DNA from: Capronia americana
Lineage: Eukaryota; Ascomycota; Eurotiomycetes; Chaetothyriales; Herpotrichiellaceae
Assembly: GCA_016110215.1 (NCBI GenBank)
Contig: JADWQD010000024.1
Span: 1-64,000 of the forward strand
Reading direction: 5' to 3'
DNA: 64,000 nucleotides
In this document: piece after piece, positions 40,841 to 51,243 of the stretch
Layout: each line of letters opens with the position of its first letter
Position numbering within the stretch: position 1 is the first letter of the stretch
The notes under the pieces: model-generated
Told to the model about the DNA's origin: nothing
What the model saw: only the letters and a program-made list of their open reading frames with translations
Databases searched by the model: none
Position numbers and translations under genes: made by a program

Positions 40841-41799
40841 TCCTTGTACCATTTGTCTCTCTGTTCATCTGTGGTCGAGGAGGGAAGCCGTAGCTGCCTG
40901 CCGTCATCAGGAAGCCCAGAACGTCGATTTCGGCCTCGCCCCCGATCTGCATTCTTTGCGAGAGCTTTTCTTCGCTGAATGCCATGAACTGCTTGATGGC
41001 CGCGGACTGTGCCTTGTTATGTGGCACGTAGGCCAAAATCGGCTTGGCCCTCCGCTGCTTCATTGGAGTCGCGACAAACCTTCCTTCCCGCCCGCCTTGC
41101 GACCTCGCGCGAGGCAACGGCCTAAGCCTCAGCGATGTAAATGATGCGGTACCCTGACAGGCCGCCATTGGAACGAGTGTTTGCTGACTGGAGCCTCGAC
41201 TTGACTTGAAGTCGCCGAAAGATACCAGTACGGGCTTTACCCTGTTCTCCCGAGCAGTGTAAGCTTGTCGACCGGCTCGCCAAACGCAATACTGACACTT
41301 ACTTTGCATGGACGTCGTAAAGTCGAATATGGAGTTGTCGTCCGCTGCATCGGGCCGGCCTAGGAGAAGCCCTGCAATGCTGGTCTCTAAGGGAATAGTC
41401 TCTTCAGTGCAGCTTCTCCAATATACGTGTTGGAGCGAAATGACAAGTAAGTGGCCATCTGGCATCCGAAGTGAACGCTGGCATTCAAAGGGATCGTAGC
41501 ATCGCCAAAGTCAACATTTCATTCATTACTCGTATACGTACGTGCCCATGTACACCCACTCTATCGTCCGGTCTAGCCGCGGCACGTCACGCCTTCGTGG
41601 TTGCATTGCATTGCTGTGTCCTCCTCTATCCGTGCGTGCAATCCGCACCCAACCCGATGAATGACTGTATATCGATTATATCCATCATGACATGCCCAGG
41701 CCGAACAAAAGCGCCGCCAACGTCACGCACACGGTAACCAGCAAGCCCTTCCTATCGACCTCAACCATGGGCGCGCCGATCGATACCCCGCTGCTCGTC
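40841..41799 (-). other. Unrecognised minus-strand coding fragment
   Basis: The frame 41465 to 40767 has folded-protein segments (VYWRSCTEETIPLETSIAGL, AADDNSIFDFTTSMQ, AAIKQFMAFSEEKLSQRMQI) but no domain I can name. CTTACTTTGCATGG at 41305 could be a splice boundary. Confidence 0.3.
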
Positions 41800-41910
41800 G
41801 CCATTACAGGTGACGTAGCCCACAAACGACCGTTCTCGAGGGAGTACCAAACAGCGGAGCCTCACCGGCCCTCGAGGACGGTTAGTTTGTAGGCTACGCC
41901 CTGTAATGGC
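41800..41910. repeat. Perfect-looking 42-bp hairpin (inverted repeat)
   Basis: Left arm 41800-41842 (GCCATTACAGGTGACGTAGC...) pairs with right arm 41869-41910 (...GCTACGCCCTGTAATGGC) with about five mismatches or gaps and a 26-bp loop. It could be a tiny foldback element. No coding function. Confidence 0.75.
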
Positions 41911-42692
41911 AAGCGGCGCTCGGTCTTGAGGAGTATATGGTGGTGCGTGGTTGTCCTCGAGTCGTACACAGCGAGGCCCTCTAGACGATTATCGATTTCA
42001 TTACAGACTTCCCGACTGTTTATATTCGTGAGATCTGCGATGTTCTTGAAGAAGAGCATGATCTTACCATCAACCCTAGTACCGCTGGTAAATGATTGAA
42101 GCGACTGAAGATGACTCACAAGAAGGTCACCAGGGTTAACAACCGTCGAGATGAGACTCTGGTAAACGACTTCCTCGCCATAATGACGATGTATACCGCG
42201 GACCAGATCGTCGCCCTCGATGAGAGCTCCGAACAGGCAAGAGAGAGAGAGAGAGAGAGTTACTTGTAGCCCTCTGCCACCGACCTCGCCGCCGAGGGGT
42301 GCCGCCAAGCCTGCCGTTTGTCACCGTCGTCATCGATCTGGCCCCTGGCCGCCAGTAAAGTATGAACGACAGAGAGGGGCATGTATAAAGTATATACCAA
42401 CAAGAGTGATGCATGCGCGAGGCATATGTAAGACCTTTTCGAAGGCATGGTGAAGGAGGTTTCGGCTTGACGACGACATCACCTACCGTTATCTGGGCCC
42501 TCTTATCGAAGCCCCGACCAGTCACAAGCACGCCTACCTTTACCACACGGGACACACCCCCATTCACGAACGTTTCATTTGTATTGCGGTCATGGAGGAG
42601 AAGCCTAGGGGACCGATTTCGACACCGTCGACGCGATGGAAGGGCTTCAAGACCCTGTCGAAGGAGGGCCTTCGAATCTAGGTAGGGGAGGC
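41911..42692 (-). other. Unrecognised minus-strand ORF with AG microsatellite
   Basis: Minus frame 42308 to 41862 contains IEGDDLVRGIHRHYGEEVVY and LMFFKNIADLTNI-like sequence (IMLFFKNIADLTNINSREVC), apparently coding but unidentified. An (AG)n run lies at 42239-42260. A purine tract AGGTAGGGGAGGC directly precedes the LTR at 42693. Confidence 0.35.
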
Positions 42693-42842
42693 TGTGACAA
42701 AAGACCTACGCGTCATTGCACGTGACAGTGTAATGACCTTTCGAAGGCCTATAAGGCCTTGTAATGGATTTAGCAGATAGTATATAGTCTGACGGTCTCC
42801 CAGACCCTCCAAAATATGACCATGTCCTCGAATTGAGTCACA
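42693..42842 (+). mobile_element. 150-bp LTR copy, opposite orientation to 38693
   Basis: It reads TGTGACAAAAGACCTACGCG...GAATTGAGTCACA and is 149/150 identical to the complement of 38693-38842. A purine-rich tract (AGGTAGGGGAGGC) immediately upstream resembles a polypurine tract, so this may be a 3' LTR whose element body was lost or replaced. Alternatively the two copies act as terminal inverted repeats of a 4.15-kb block. It abuts the dispersed repeat at 42848. Confidence 0.75.
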
Positions 42843-42847
42843 ATAAT

Positions 42848-42930
42848 CCTTGGCACTGGTCACGTGCACAGCGTTGCGCGCACACCATACGGTGTTGTTG
42901 CTGCAAGATTCCATAGTTCATACTTTGTAA
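42848..42930. repeat. Second copy of the dispersed repeat at 16441
   Basis: CTTGGCACTGGTCACGTGCA plus GCGTTGCGCGCACAC match the copy at 16441. Confidence 0.7.
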
Positions 42931-43472
42931 TAATGAAACTATTGAGTCCAACACCATTTACATTCCCCTTCTTCCAAACATCCACCCACGTAACATACCC
43001 TAACTCTGGGCATTCATCTCAAACCTCAATGCAATGCTCATACACACCAACGCGACTTGTTCTTGCAGTTGTTATTTTAACGTTGAACATCAGCTAGCTC
43101 TCGGGCTATGGCTGAAGCTGGCCGACGAGATGCTCGAGGCCCTCCAGATCCATTTCCACATCACGGCGCGCATGCGACGGACGCTGGCGTGTCTGGTCGA
43201 AGATCACCGGCGCATGTCACACCTCTTCTCCACGCCCGACCACCGTTCCGCCGTAACAGCAGATGCCTATGTAGCGCGCGAGGTCGGTGTCAAGGCGCTT
43301 GGGGGTCATATGAAGCGGTCATGAATGACTTTATCTTCGACCCCGACCTATTGAACATGAGTGAATTCACCGACATCGGAGGAGACTTCGCTTCGTCGTA
43401 GTCGTCGAGCATCCTAGTATGTCCTACCCATCCCATCTCCATACATCGAAATCCTGTGCTAACGGTGTGCAG
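42931..43472. other. Unassigned stretch before the CNNM piece
   Basis: Plus frames 43034-43401 (WLKLADEMLEALQIHFHITA; FIFDPDLLNMSEFTDIGG) may be further coding scraps. No family recognised. Confidence 0.25.
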
Positions 43473-43690
43473 TGATCTTCGGCGAAATTGCCCCTCAGCC
43501 CATTTGCGTTCGTTACGGCTTGCCAATCGGCGCTTTCATGGCACCATTCGTCCAGGGCCTCATGTGGCTCCTCGCTCCCGTTGGATGGCCGACCGCGAAG
43601 CTTCTCGATTACCTTCTGGGAGAAGATCATGGAACCACGTACAAGAAGGCGGGATTGAAAACACTCGTCTCCCTGCATAGGAGCTTGGGG
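43473..43690 (+). pseudogene. MAM3: CNNM/Mam3 (DUF21) metal-transport protein fragment
   Basis: After a likely intron end (GTGTGCAG) the frame reads IFGEIAPQPICVRYGLPIGA, FMAPFVQGLMWLLAPVGWPT and AKLLDYLLGEDHGTTYKKAG LKTL: the last membrane helices and linker of the DUF21 domain of fungal CNNM-family proteins (yeast Mam3), conserved through SLHRSLGE. It then switches to unrelated sequence belonging to the reversed MULE transposase. The CBS domains are absent. Confidence 0.85.
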
Positions 43691-44330
43691 GAAACCGGAC
43701 AACACAATATCGTCAATCCAGCGGTTTACCGTCCGTGCCAGTGTCATTGCAGACATCTCAGGCTCAGTCATCGACTTGAGAACATACCACAGACCTCTGA
43801 CTGGAGTGACAGCCGAGATCAAAGTTGTTCTGAGTGTAGGTCCTCTTTCCTCTTTTGGTAACCACGTCGCCCAGATGTACTCTCTCGAGGGCTTCTTCAG
43901 CTGGTTGCAAAGGTTCGTACGGTTCGTCCCGAGGTCTTCAGCCACCGGTATTTCCAGGTGAGTTCTTCTGAGTCCTCTCCGCCTGTAATCTCAAGGTGAG
44001 TGTGATTCTGACGGAACCTCGCCAGCATTGCCTCGGCGGCATGCCATTCGCATATTTGGTGTACAGCACTCGGGAACTGCTTCCCGAAAGAATAGCCTTG
44101 GCCTGGTCGCTGACGATCACTGCTGGCGGCGCAGTTTGAGTAGGCCACTCCCAAAAGAAGGCATAAGAGGTATGGTCTTCGCCTCGACAGTATGAGAACG
44201 CAACTGTCCCCCAGCAACGACAATCGGCATCCTGGCCTTGTTGGTGTTGAAGGTTGCGTCAATAAGACAGACAGAGCCAGCAACGATAATTTGGTATGAG
44301 AGAACCATATTTGAACGAGCTTCTTGCTAA
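43691..44330 (-). pseudogene. MULE (Mutator-like) transposase fragment
   Basis: Minus translation gives VCLIDATFNTNKARMPIVVA (first catalytic Asp region), VIVSDQAKAILSGS (second Asp), FPSAVHQICEWHAAEAMLAR (the CxxH-like CEWH motif) and LGTNRTNLCNQLKKPSREYI followed by TWLPKEE. This is the fungal MULE_transposase domain. The pieces are in three frames, so at least two indels occurred. Both ends are truncated. Confidence 0.85.
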
Positions 44331-44703
44331 CTATCGTGCCAGCTTCATCGAGAGTATCCTCAATACGACAACGATAAATGAACCCTGCCGATTCGATCGT
44401 CTTCTCATCTCTACCGTCAAGAGTCTGGTGCTTCAGGCCTCTCTCTCACTCGGCAGGCCTGTGCCGTCAACGGCGTCCAGCACTTGCCAGTACAGGAGTG
44501 TTGAGATACGGTGCATCTTCGCCTGCGCCTTCAAAGCTTTGAACGCCTCAAGACGTTCACGATGTCGGTTCGACAAGACAGAGACTTAACCGTTAGAATA
44601 AACCCCTTCTCGCTGTTCCCCCGTTTACCAATTGACTTCCAGCTGACCAAACAAGACCAGGAACAGTCGGTCTGCCGAACAATCGTGTTACGCTTACGCT
44701 CCC
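44331..44703. other. Upstream part of MULE region or spacer
   Basis: No independent gene is supported. Minus-strand frames could be the degraded N-terminal part of the MULE transposase. Confidence 0.3.
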
Positions 44704-44820
44704 CGATAATCGCTCCGTCCTCTCCTCGATGATCGCTCCGTCCTCTCCTCGATGATCGCTCCGTCCTCTCCTCGATGATCGCTCCGTCCTCTCCTCGATG
44801 ATCGCTCCGTCCTCTCCTCT
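44704..44820. repeat. Minisatellite, five 23-bp units
   Basis: The unit GATCGCTCCGTCCTCTCCTCGAT repeats five times almost perfectly (44708-44818). Because 23 is not a multiple of three, all frames are used; translations such as RSDHRGEDGAIIEERTE are artefacts. Confidence 0.9.
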
Positions 44821-45149
44821 CTCGACCGTCGTTGGAAGCTTTCGAGTGTTGCGAGACTTAATACCATGGTGGGAACAGGCAAAATTTGCCCTGTTCCCTA
44901 GTGGAGTGCAAGATGATGGCGTCAAACCCTTGTGAGAAGGCATAGGCATACAGACGATCCCGGGGAAACACAGTTCGGACTCGACTCGGACTGACGCTCG
45001 ACCGCAGGAGACGAACATCGACGTTGCGCGCATATCGGTACCGGTGTGTCGATCACCAATACCGATCACCAGTACCGATCTGTCGGTACCAGATCCTTTG
45101 TCGATCTCTCGATAAGCGAGCTGATACCCGACTCGTATTCGATATCCGA

Positions 45150-45310
45150 TCTCCGAAGTTCAACACCCGAGATCCGAAGTTCAGCATCCGACATCCGAAG
45201 TTCAACACCCGATCTCCGAAGTCCAAATCCGAAAACCAGAAAATCCGAAAACCAGAAAATCCGAAAATCACCAAATCCGAAAACCAGAAATCCGAAAACC
45301 AGCAAACTCA
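45150..45310. repeat. Two adjacent minisatellites
   Basis: 45150-45225 repeats CCGAAGTTCA(A/G)CA(C/T)CCGA; 45228-45305 repeats AAATCCGAAAACCAG. Upstream, 45040-45095 has degenerate CGGTACC/ACCGATC repeats. Confidence 0.8.
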
Positions 45311-46150
45311 ATTTTCGATTTGGCGAACCGCGCTAGTGAAGTGAGTCCGCATTCAACCTGTTCCCCTTCTTCTCCCGCCAGCACTGACATCGAGGGTCTG
45401 GTCCGTGCTTGGGGAACATGAAGCAGAGTGACTGCCTTCTTCCGTTCCCTTTTGTCACTGCCGTATCATGTGACGTGGAAAGCATATCGCAGAAAGGCGA
45501 AGAGAAGCAGGACGCAGCAGGCACGGCGGACTGTGGGCCACACACACAATATGCAGTGAGCCTCATCACGCTTTACCATGGCGTGGGAAGCAGCTGCTAA
45601 CTCTGCTGGCAGCAAAGAACATTTCAGAACCTGTCCGGGCTGTTCAACGATGGCGACAAGCACGCCCAGCATCAACTCTGGCTCTGGCATTCCGCTTGAA
45701 TAACAGTCAAAACCAAGTTGGACTTGACATCTGCTAGTCGGAGGTCGGCTGATACGCAGCTTCGGTATCCTCTAACTGCAAACCTGACCCAGTCGACGCT
45801 TTTGACGCTCAGGGAACGAACAAGCACCACCGACACACTCCGCTGGCTCCAACACGACCCTTTCTTACGCGTATCTCATCTGGACGATCGGTAAACTTTC
45901 GAGCACCTTTCTTCCGAATACGCATACATCACAGCATCTAAGGGCAATCACTCTTCCCAGAGCATCCCGCCTCCTCTAGCCGTCCAAATCGGCCACGATC
46001 GCACGGTTCCTCCTCATACCTGACGAAGCACAGGCGGAGTCCATCGTTGAATGACACTCAGAACGTCGAGATCCTGCATAATGGGGAGGGGCAACAAGAA
46101 CAAGAACAAGAACGAGAACAAGAACAACAAGAAGACCACCAAAACGTCTT
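45311..46150. other. Unassigned stretch with AAC/AAG simple repeat
   Basis: Minus frame 45690 to 45466 (MPEPELMLGVLVAIVEQPGQ) may be a coding scrap. Positions 46093-46135 hold GAACAA/GAACAAG units followed by CCAAAACGTCTTCTACCACAG, the dispersed repeat also seen at 7.1 kb. Confidence 0.35.
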
Positions 46151-46588
46151 CTACCACAGCTCGGCCAGCTTCTTAAAGTCTTCATCATCTTGACAGTTAC
46201 ACCTCTCCCGCGTTCGACTGCCTACCGTAATGCAAAATTCGGGCCCAAAAACAGGGTCGGTAAGACCTCTCAGCTTATATGCCTGTCTGGACAGCTGGCG
46301 CTGCTGTTCCTGACACCTCTCCAGTTCGAACTGCACCTTCTCACTCTCTGGTGACCCTGTTCTGGGAGACCTCTGAGATAGCGGAGAGGCGCCAGCTCTT
46401 CTTTGACTGCTCATCTTCCGACGTTTTGCGGTCTTATTTGCTGTTGGAGGAGGGGGTTGAGCAGACGGTGGTATCTCATTCGCTTCATCTTCATTGACTG
46501 ACGAGGCGATAGTGTTACTCCTCCGAACACGCTTTGCAGACCGAGCGACCTCGTCCTCGTCCTCTTCCTCCTCCATGACTGTATTCAA
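46151..46588 (-). pseudogene. Unrecognised nuclear-type protein fragment
   Basis: Minus frame: acidic start (MEEEEDEDEVARSAKRVRRS), Ser/Pro-rich middle with TAKRRKMSSQRR, then a coiled region ELERCQEQQRQLSRQAYKLR and FGPEFCITVGSRTRE. It ends at the simple repeat. It may be a captured part of a host gene; family unknown. Confidence 0.4.
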
Positions 46589-46639
46589 TCGCCGATCCGC
46601 CCGTCATGTTTGGCGACAAGAGCAGCTTCGAAGCCGTGC

Positions 46640-46851
46640 CCGAAAGTGCAGGCATCTCTGCCACGCGGCGGCTGAAATCCCGATATCGGCAACCCACACC
46701 TGCCACGGCGGTTCGGCCAGACCATCAACCAGAAGAAGACCCGTCTTAGGGGCCCCAAGACTAACAATGTGTTTGCTGTTCATAACAAGGGGTTGGCCGT
46801 CGACTTCAGGGCTCCTACCGCTGGGCACGTCAATGGAGACGACCAGAGAGC
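46640..46851 (-). pseudogene. NAD(P)H-hydrate epimerase (YjeF-N) fragment
   Basis: RSSLVVSIDVPSGRSPEVDG then LVMNSKHIVSLGAPKTGLLL matches the conserved SIDVPSGW...P...(V/I)SL-APK block of the NAXE/NnrE epimerase that repairs hydrated NAD(P)H. Only this block is present; it is fused in the same frame to the GT2 piece. Confidence 0.7.
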
Positions 46852-47070
46852 TGCGAAGGACATCTTCTTCACTTGATCCCCCCACAGACAGAACTTCAGC
46901 TTGAATGCCGTGTCGACTGTACCGATCGCCCAGCGCGTTCGTTGCTTCAGGCACGGTCCCAAATTGCAGTGCTTCGTGTACGAAAGCTGTCTTCCAGCCG
47001 GCGCCGAGCAAAAGAGTGCTTGTGGCGACATCCTCAGCCAAGGACCCGCAACAACTCTCAAACCCCTCAC
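46852..47070 (-). pseudogene. GT2 polysaccharide synthase fragment
   Basis: LAEDVATSTLLLGAGWKTAF, VHEALQFGTVPE, then after a one-base frame change CLKQRTRWAIGTVDTAFKLK and FCLWGDQVKKMSF. The ED...(QR)(TR)RW combination is the acceptor/processive motif (D...QxxRW) of family-2 synthases related to type-1 capsule/hyaluronan-like enzymes. Membrane segments are absent. Confidence 0.8.
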
Positions 47071-47710
47071 TCCCAACACGCGACAATGACTGTCCACTGT
47101 CCACCATCGGATGATCGAGACTATAACCCAAGTCCGCAACCGATCACTGGAACGCATCCCTCTGGCGGAACCTCATGTCTCACACAGCCCGCGTCTCGAG
47201 GTGCACCGATGCTGCCTTCCTGAGCGCTTCCCGCGATATATGCCTATCCACCTCGGTGTCGAAGAAGTTCACATCAATTACCTGCCGACTGCAGTATGAA
47301 AATTTCCAGGTTTGCCCGCTAACGCGCCGGTGATCTGTCGACAACACCGACAGGACAGATGATCAATAGCTATTTGACTGGCCAAGCCCAGCAAGACATG
47401 TCTCCAGCGCCAACCGATGGGAAGCTAAGACCTGCTCAGTGGGATGAACGTGATAGTCGACCGGTACTCGGGAGAAATACTCAGCCGCCAAAGACAATCC
47501 AGATGGGATGACAACTTGGCGCGGGTGACGTGGAGCAAGACGGTGAGGACGGACCTTCCACGTACGCGGGGAGAACGAGTCTACCGCTGCCCTCATTGCG
47601 CTCGGCATCTTCGAGCTGGACGGCAAGGCCGGTCTCGAGGGCTGGAGAGCCACAGGTATGATTGACGCCTTCTTGTCCCTTTGCTCTCTGATCCAACGTG
47701 TCCTAATAAC
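47071..47710. other. Unassigned patchwork
   Basis: Open frames on both strands, none recognised. Plus frame 47401-47500 (SPAPTDGKLRPAQWDERDSR) may be coding. Confidence 0.25.
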
Positions 47711-47917
47711 TCACTCCAACCGCAGGGTGTTGCCACCTTTGTCATCGCCCTTGCCGCCGTGCTCACTCTCCAGTGAGTTAAAGAGCCAGAGCTCGGGGTC
47801 CCGCGCCGCTTCCTTGAGGCCCGCAAAGGTCGAGGTGCCGGCCTTGCCGCCGACGGTGTCGCGCTCGATGCGGTCGTGCAGAACTGTCGCTTCTGCCGCA
47901 ATCATCACAAATTGCAA
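47711..47917 (-). pseudogene. Possible Dal5-type MFS transporter fragment
   Basis: HDRIERDTVGGKAGTSTFAG then LKEAARDPELWLFNSLES resembles the cytoplasmic loop and the start of helix 7 of allantoate-permease-like MFS proteins (RIE-DT......F-GLK-A--DP--WLF). Only about 60 residues; beyond it both frames are unrelated. Tentative. Confidence 0.5.
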
Positions 47918-48003
47918 GGCTGAGACGGCTACGATTATCAGGGAAGGTAATGTTGCTCATCAGTCAACGATTGCGATCTGCAGCCAAACTCTAATTTTTT
48001 TTT

Positions 48004-48325
48004 CCGCAGCAAAACTCTAATTTCGCGCAACTCCAAATTGTGCACCACTCCAAATCTGCACCACTCCAAATCTGCACCACTTCAACTCCGCACCACTTCA
48101 ACTCTGCACCAAATCTGCACCACTCCAAATTTGCCACTCCAACTCCGCACCACTGCAATTCTGCACCACACCATTTTCTGCACACTCCAACTCAACCACT
48201 CCGCACCCGCGAGCAACCACTTTTGCCAACTCCAACTCTGCACCACTCCGCACCACTGCAATTTTGCACCACTCCGATTCTGCACCACTCCAACTCTGCA
48301 CCACTCCGCACCACACACTCAGTCT
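48004..48325. repeat. Minisatellite, reverse orientation of 28.4-28.85 kb
   Basis: Units such as TCTGCACCACTCCAAATCTGC, CACCACTTCAACTCCGCACC and CAATTTTGCACCACTCC fill the block; they are the complement of the 28.4-kb array. Confidence 0.85.
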
Positions 48326-48699
48326 GCGACTCCGTCAACGCTAATACCGGCTATGCAAATCCTATGGTAGGCTAAATTGCCCCATATGGTTTAGTAGCCT
48401 ACTGCAGGTACTTGTTCCGGGGGAAAAGTGGATCGGGAGTACGGAGTACGTACCCCGCGACCATTGCCTCCAGGATCCCCGGCCTAGAACTCATCCACGA
48501 GGAATCCTGAACATATTGTGATACAAGAACATTCCAGTGACTTAAGAAGACAAACCACCTGCATTCCCGAGGACCTTGGGTCAAGTGCGACAGTTTCCAG
48601 CTCGCAGTTCGGGAATTTCTACTCGACCTCCCCCATCGTCACGCCTGCTTCAAGACCACCTCCTCGGAAGTCGAGTCATTATAACAGCATCTCACCAAG
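48326..48699 (+). promoter_or_regulatory. Upstream region of the sugar transporter
   Basis: No gene is present. CACCAAG immediately precedes the ATG at 48700. No clear TATA box was found. Confidence 0.3.
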
Positions 48700-50663
48700 A
48701 TGGCTGCAGCCCTAGACCAAAAGCCTACCCTTTTCGGGTTTGCTGTAAGTTAACAGTGCTCCGCCCTCATCGTTTGACGTTTGAGTACGACTAAACACGC
48801 TTCCAGATTATCATGGTTCTTACTTTGGGTAGTATTACCTATGGATATAGCTTCAGTATCGTGTCCACCACGCTCGGCCAGCCGTCCTGGTACGCATACT
48901 TTGATTTGACTCTCGACCCTACCAATCCCAGGTACGACTACACAAATTCCATTATCGGCACCATGAATGGAATCTTCTTGGCAGGAGGTTGCATTGGAAC
49001 TGCTTTGGTGGCCTGGACTTGCGACTATTTCGGACGGAAGAAGACTATTATGATTGCCACTCCCATCGCCATCATCGGAGGCGCATTTCAGGGGGGAGCT
49101 GCGCACATTGCCATGTTCCTTATTGGTCGCCTACTAAGTGGAGTTGCTGCTGGTACGCTACCGCTACTATATACAACTTTCAAGTGGCTCAAAGCTGATA
49201 GTCCGCAACAACAGGCATGCTAGTAGTATTGACACCTCTCTTCCAGTCAGAGATCGCTCCACCGGCGATCCGGGGCTTCCTCGTGGCTCAACACGGTAGG
49301 ACAACGGAGAATTCCTTCTCCCCAGACGATGACTAATGTTGGTCGCAAGGTGTCATTGTTTGTACGGGATATTCGGTCGCTGCCTGGGTCGGCGTCGGCT
49401 GCTTCCATGCGCGCAATCAAGTCTTTGCATGGCGCTTTCCACTCGTCCTCCAAGCACTGTGGCCTCTGCTGATGTTGGCATTCGTCCCTGTTATCCCAGA
49501 GTCACCCCGATGGCGTAAGTGGACCGATGTCTGTTGTAGCCTAGCGGCACGGTGCTGACGGATGGACAGTTCTGATGCAAAATCGAGAAAAAGAAGCTTG
49601 GCAGGTTGTCTATCGACTACACTGCGGCTCAAAGGGTGAAGTCTCGCACAAAGAAGAATTCGCCAAGGCCGAGTTCTACCAGATGAGTCGGCAGACTGAA
49701 TTGGATCGAGCCATAGCAAGCCAGGAGGACTTTTGGACTCTGTTCAAGAAGCCATCTTACCGCAAGCGCATGTTCATCGCCTTTCTCACAAGTTTTGCTG
49801 CCGAGTCCACCGGGATCTTGTGCATTTACAGTGAGTCTGACGCTCGTGCCTGTGTCTCAGAAGATTGACGTCTCTTGCAGATTACAGTGTGATCCTATAC
49901 ACAGGCTTGGGATTTGGCGGAGCTCTCTCCTTAGTCCTTGCGGCAGCCTACGTCTCTGTAGCCGCCGCTTTCAACTACGTGAACTCTCTTCTCATTGACA
50001 AATATGGAAGAGTCAGGCTTCTTGGTATGTTTTGACCTCCCCTTAGCTGCACGAGACTACGGTTCTGATTTTTATCATACAGTCATCGGGCTTCTTGGAT
50101 GTATGACGTGCTTGATCTTTGAAACAGCTATAAGTGCCTCCTTCAGTGGCAGCTCGAACAAACCCGCACTCAGGGCTGGAGTGTTTTTCTTGTTCCTTTG
50201 TGCTGCATGGTAAGTCCTCTGCCACAGCCGTGTTGGTACAGCTGCTGACATTTTCCCAAGTTACGGGACGTTCATCGATGCCAACATGTTTGTCTATTCG
50301 AGTGAGATATTCCCTACACACATTCGCTCTCGTGGACTCTCTTTCGGGATGTTCATCCTGTTCCTTTCCACGATTGCTTACCTCACGCCGGCGGCGACGG
50401 CCTTTGGAGCCATTGGCTGGCGGTATTATCTAGTCTTCATCGTCATAACAGCGGTCAACATTCCCATCGTTTGGTGCCTGTTCCCAGAGACACGTGGCTT
50501 GTCACTCGAAGAAATCGGGGAGAAGTTCGGAGACGAGGTCGTAATCCATCTGACAGAGATCAGTGAAGAACAGAGAGAACACTTCAACAAGCCGGTGGCG
50601 CACCCCAATGAGAAAGCTGCACAAGGCTGCGGAGCTCCAGTTGCATACCATGTCGAGGCTTAG
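48700..50663 (+). CDS. MFS sugar transporter, intact, eight exons
   Basis: Exons are 48700-48744, 48807-49152, 49215-49295, 49350-49514, 49570-49830, 49881-50024, 50083-50209 and 50261-50663; all introns are GT...AG and 50-62 nt. The joined protein (about 524 residues) starts MAAALDQKPTLFGF. It has the sugar-porter signatures DYFGRKKTI (loop 2-3), VIPESPRW (end of helix 6), LLIDKYGRVRLL (loop 8-9) and FPETRGLSLEEIGEKFGDE (after helix 12), with 12 predicted membrane segments. It would import hexose or a related sugar across the plasma membrane; substrate not deducible. No RIP-type stops, unlike its surroundings, so it is probably single-copy and functional. Confidence 0.92.
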
Positions 50664-51243
50664 GTTCGTGATCTGTTCCATGGAAGAGAACATGGTGAGG
50701 GTTATCATGGTACCGTTCTGGTATCGACATGAGGAGAGGACTTGAGATGATTTCGTCACGCGAGGTTGCGGGCGTTGATGGCATAAGTGCCTGAACAACT
50801 CAGCTGAACTTACGTGAGGGTGGATGGGTAGTGTTTGGTGGATATTCCACATGGAGATGAGTGTCCTAAGTGGTGTCTTCTAAAAGGTAGTCACTCACCA
50901 GTTCGTGGAAGACCTCAACAAGGACAGCTTTTCCATTCACGAAACTCAGCCATGTAAATGCTGTGAAGATCGCACAGGTTCACAACATCAGAGACATACT
51001 GGAACAGGTGGTTGCCGGTTTGAGTGGTGTTACGACGCACAATTTTTCAAGTCCACATGAACAATCCAACGACATGGTCTAGCTAGTAGAGCTCCCTATT
51101 CGAATGCCACAAGGATGTCACAGAAAACCTGAAACTAGGATCCAAATAATGTTGCGATATGAATGGGTGATTTGGTCCTCGCTGAAGTCACGCACACAAG
51201 ACAGCACGTCTCTGGGCAAGCAGTCTGCATTAAGCAGGGATGA
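50664..51243. other. Convergent 3' intergenic region
   Basis: This lies between the ends of the sugar transporter and the minus-strand dehydrogenase. No coding feature was seen. Confidence 0.5.

Noticed and set aside
43424..43690. Minus-strand ORF continuing from the MULE region
   Set aside because: This part is the antisense of the CNNM/Mam3 fragment; MULE similarity ends at about 43691.
44694..45069. ORFs with RSDHRGEDGAIIEERTE repeats
   Set aside because: They are translations of a 23-bp minisatellite, not a protein family.
48038..48375. Thr/His/Pro-rich ORFs over the minisatellite
   Set aside because: They are produced by repeat units in all frames; no start context or domain.
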